From contig CAMGHE010000014.1 in assembly GCA_946055775.1 (NCBI GenBank), positions 1 to 32,165 on the forward strand: a DNA stretch of 32,165 bases, written 5' to 3'. The notes under the pieces were generated by a model. The model was not told where the DNA came from. It worked only from the letters and a program-made list of their open reading frames with translations, and did no database searches. This stretch comes from an uncultured Bacteroidales bacterium. Its GTDB lineage: Bacteria > Bacteroidota > Bacteroidia > Bacteroidales > Bacteroidaceae. Made by a program: the position numbers and the translations under genes. This document shows positions 31,201-32,165 of the stretch, piece by piece. The number at the start of each line of letters is the position of its first letter. The stretch's first letter is position 1.

Positions 31201-32165
31201 CGGGGCCCTGTACGCCGTAGCCCAGGACAGCGATGGTTTCGTTCTTCAGCACTTCACGTGCTTTTTCCAAGGGGAACTCTTCGCGGGTCATCACCTCTTC
31301 GATGACGCCGCCAAAATTCATTTTTGCCATTGTGTTATGTTGTTTTAAGGGTTATTGCTTGGGGTGGGGTAGTGCGGGGCGCTTTGGCATTTCCCGCAGA
31401 TTTCAGAAGGCGATGGCCGCCTTGACGACGGGCAGGGTGTCGTCGCGGCGAATCTCCATCAGGTGGCGGCCGTCCGTCGCCGTCTGGCGGTAGAACGTCA
31501 GGCGGTCGCCGCGGTAGGCTTCGGCGCTGTAGGCCACCTCGATGCGGCGCACAGGCTGTGCGGCAAAGTCGTGGCCCTCCAGGCGGTCGAGCATCATCTC
31601 GATGTAGCGTATGGAGTTGACGTGGCCGTTGATGTCGAGGTCGGTATAGCAGGCCACCGTTTCACCCTGCGCTTCTGGCTGTACCAGTCTGATGCGTCCC
31701 GGCGGGGCGATGGGCAGCGGGCGCTCCGTGCAGACGTCGCTGAGGCCCGCCATGCGGCTGTCCGTCAGGTCAACCGGCTCGCGCGAGTCGAGGTTAATGA
31801 GCGCCCACGTGCTGAAGGCGTGGCCGTAGGGCGTGCCGTCGGGGGCGGTGATGGCGAAGTGGCGGTCGGTAAACTGCCGGTAGATGCGGGCCACCCAGGT
31901 GTGGATGTCGTAGTGCTGGCCCGTGGTGGGCATGTTGGGCATCTCCACCACCAGGCGCGACAGCACCCATACCAGCCGCTTGCCAATCATGTCGTCGAAG
32001 CCGAAGCCGTGGGCGCCGGCATGGAGGCTGGCGCAGCGCAGCAGGTGGTTGCCCAGGAAGCGCCACGACAGGCGTCCGGCACAGTCTTCAGAGAAAGGCT
32101 CCACCACGAAGGGGAACCGTCCGATGCGGGGGTCTTCGACGAGGGGTGTGGTCATGGGATAGGGG

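Overview
The window looks like a chromosomal segment of a GC-rich member of the Bacteroidales, most likely Prevotellaceae. Lineage markers are a PorQ-type protein of the type IX secretion system, a hybrid two-component regulator fused to an AraC-type domain, an FGRNKAYGAY-type TonB protein, Bacteroidetes promoters (-7 TAnnTTTG) before several genes, an M49 peptidase with a HECLGH zinc motif, and an acyl-ACP thioesterase directly upstream of ilvC. I cannot name the genus or species. I see no rRNA, tRNA, CRISPR array, phage gene or transposase.

Layout. 1-5062: the N-terminal part of a TonB protein (minus strand, cut by the left edge), then porQ, a phosphohexomutase (glmM-like) and a serine-type sulfatase on the plus strand. 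5423-15126: a compact fructan/fructose utilisation locus. PfkB sugar kinase, MFS sugar transporter, GH32 exo-fructanase lipoprotein and a TonB-dependent outer-membrane receptor lie on the minus strand; the divergent hybrid two-component regulator, with a sugar-binding periplasmic domain, lies on the plus strand. The intergenic region between receptor and regulator holds a promoter for each side and a 16-bp direct repeat with a 21-bp period, a candidate operator. No SusD-type partner is seen beside the receptor. 15224-16261: asnA. 16262-17064: an 800-bp intergenic region with hairpins and a 21-bp x 4 tandem array that can be read as a small repetitive protein. 17065-23740: a plus-strand housekeeping run of small unknown protein, YgiQ-like radical SAM protein, nitrilase-family amidase, rsmG, MBL-fold hydrolase and dipeptidyl peptidase III. 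23908-27289: an unknown 192-aa protein, uridine kinase (minus), an HD phosphohydrolase and a heavy-metal permease with a fused HMA domain. 27472-32155 (minus strand): a beta-helix glycosidase-like secreted protein, a histidine phosphatase, ilvC and an acyl-ACP thioesterase, the last two probably the end of an ilv operon running in from the right.

The strongest functional unit is the fructan locus: the receptor imports oligosaccharide, GH32 releases fructose, the MFS protein carries it across the inner membrane, the kinase phosphorylates it and the hybrid regulator senses a free sugar. This follows the known Bacteroides thetaiotaomicron fructan locus in content, but the outer-membrane import system appears different.

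The least explained items are a 109-bp dispersed repeat present twice in the same orientation (1586-1694 and 5204-5312), the 21-bp tandem array at 16566-16649, the overlapping hairpins at 1695-1738, and two genes I do not recognise (17065-17385 and 23908-24486).
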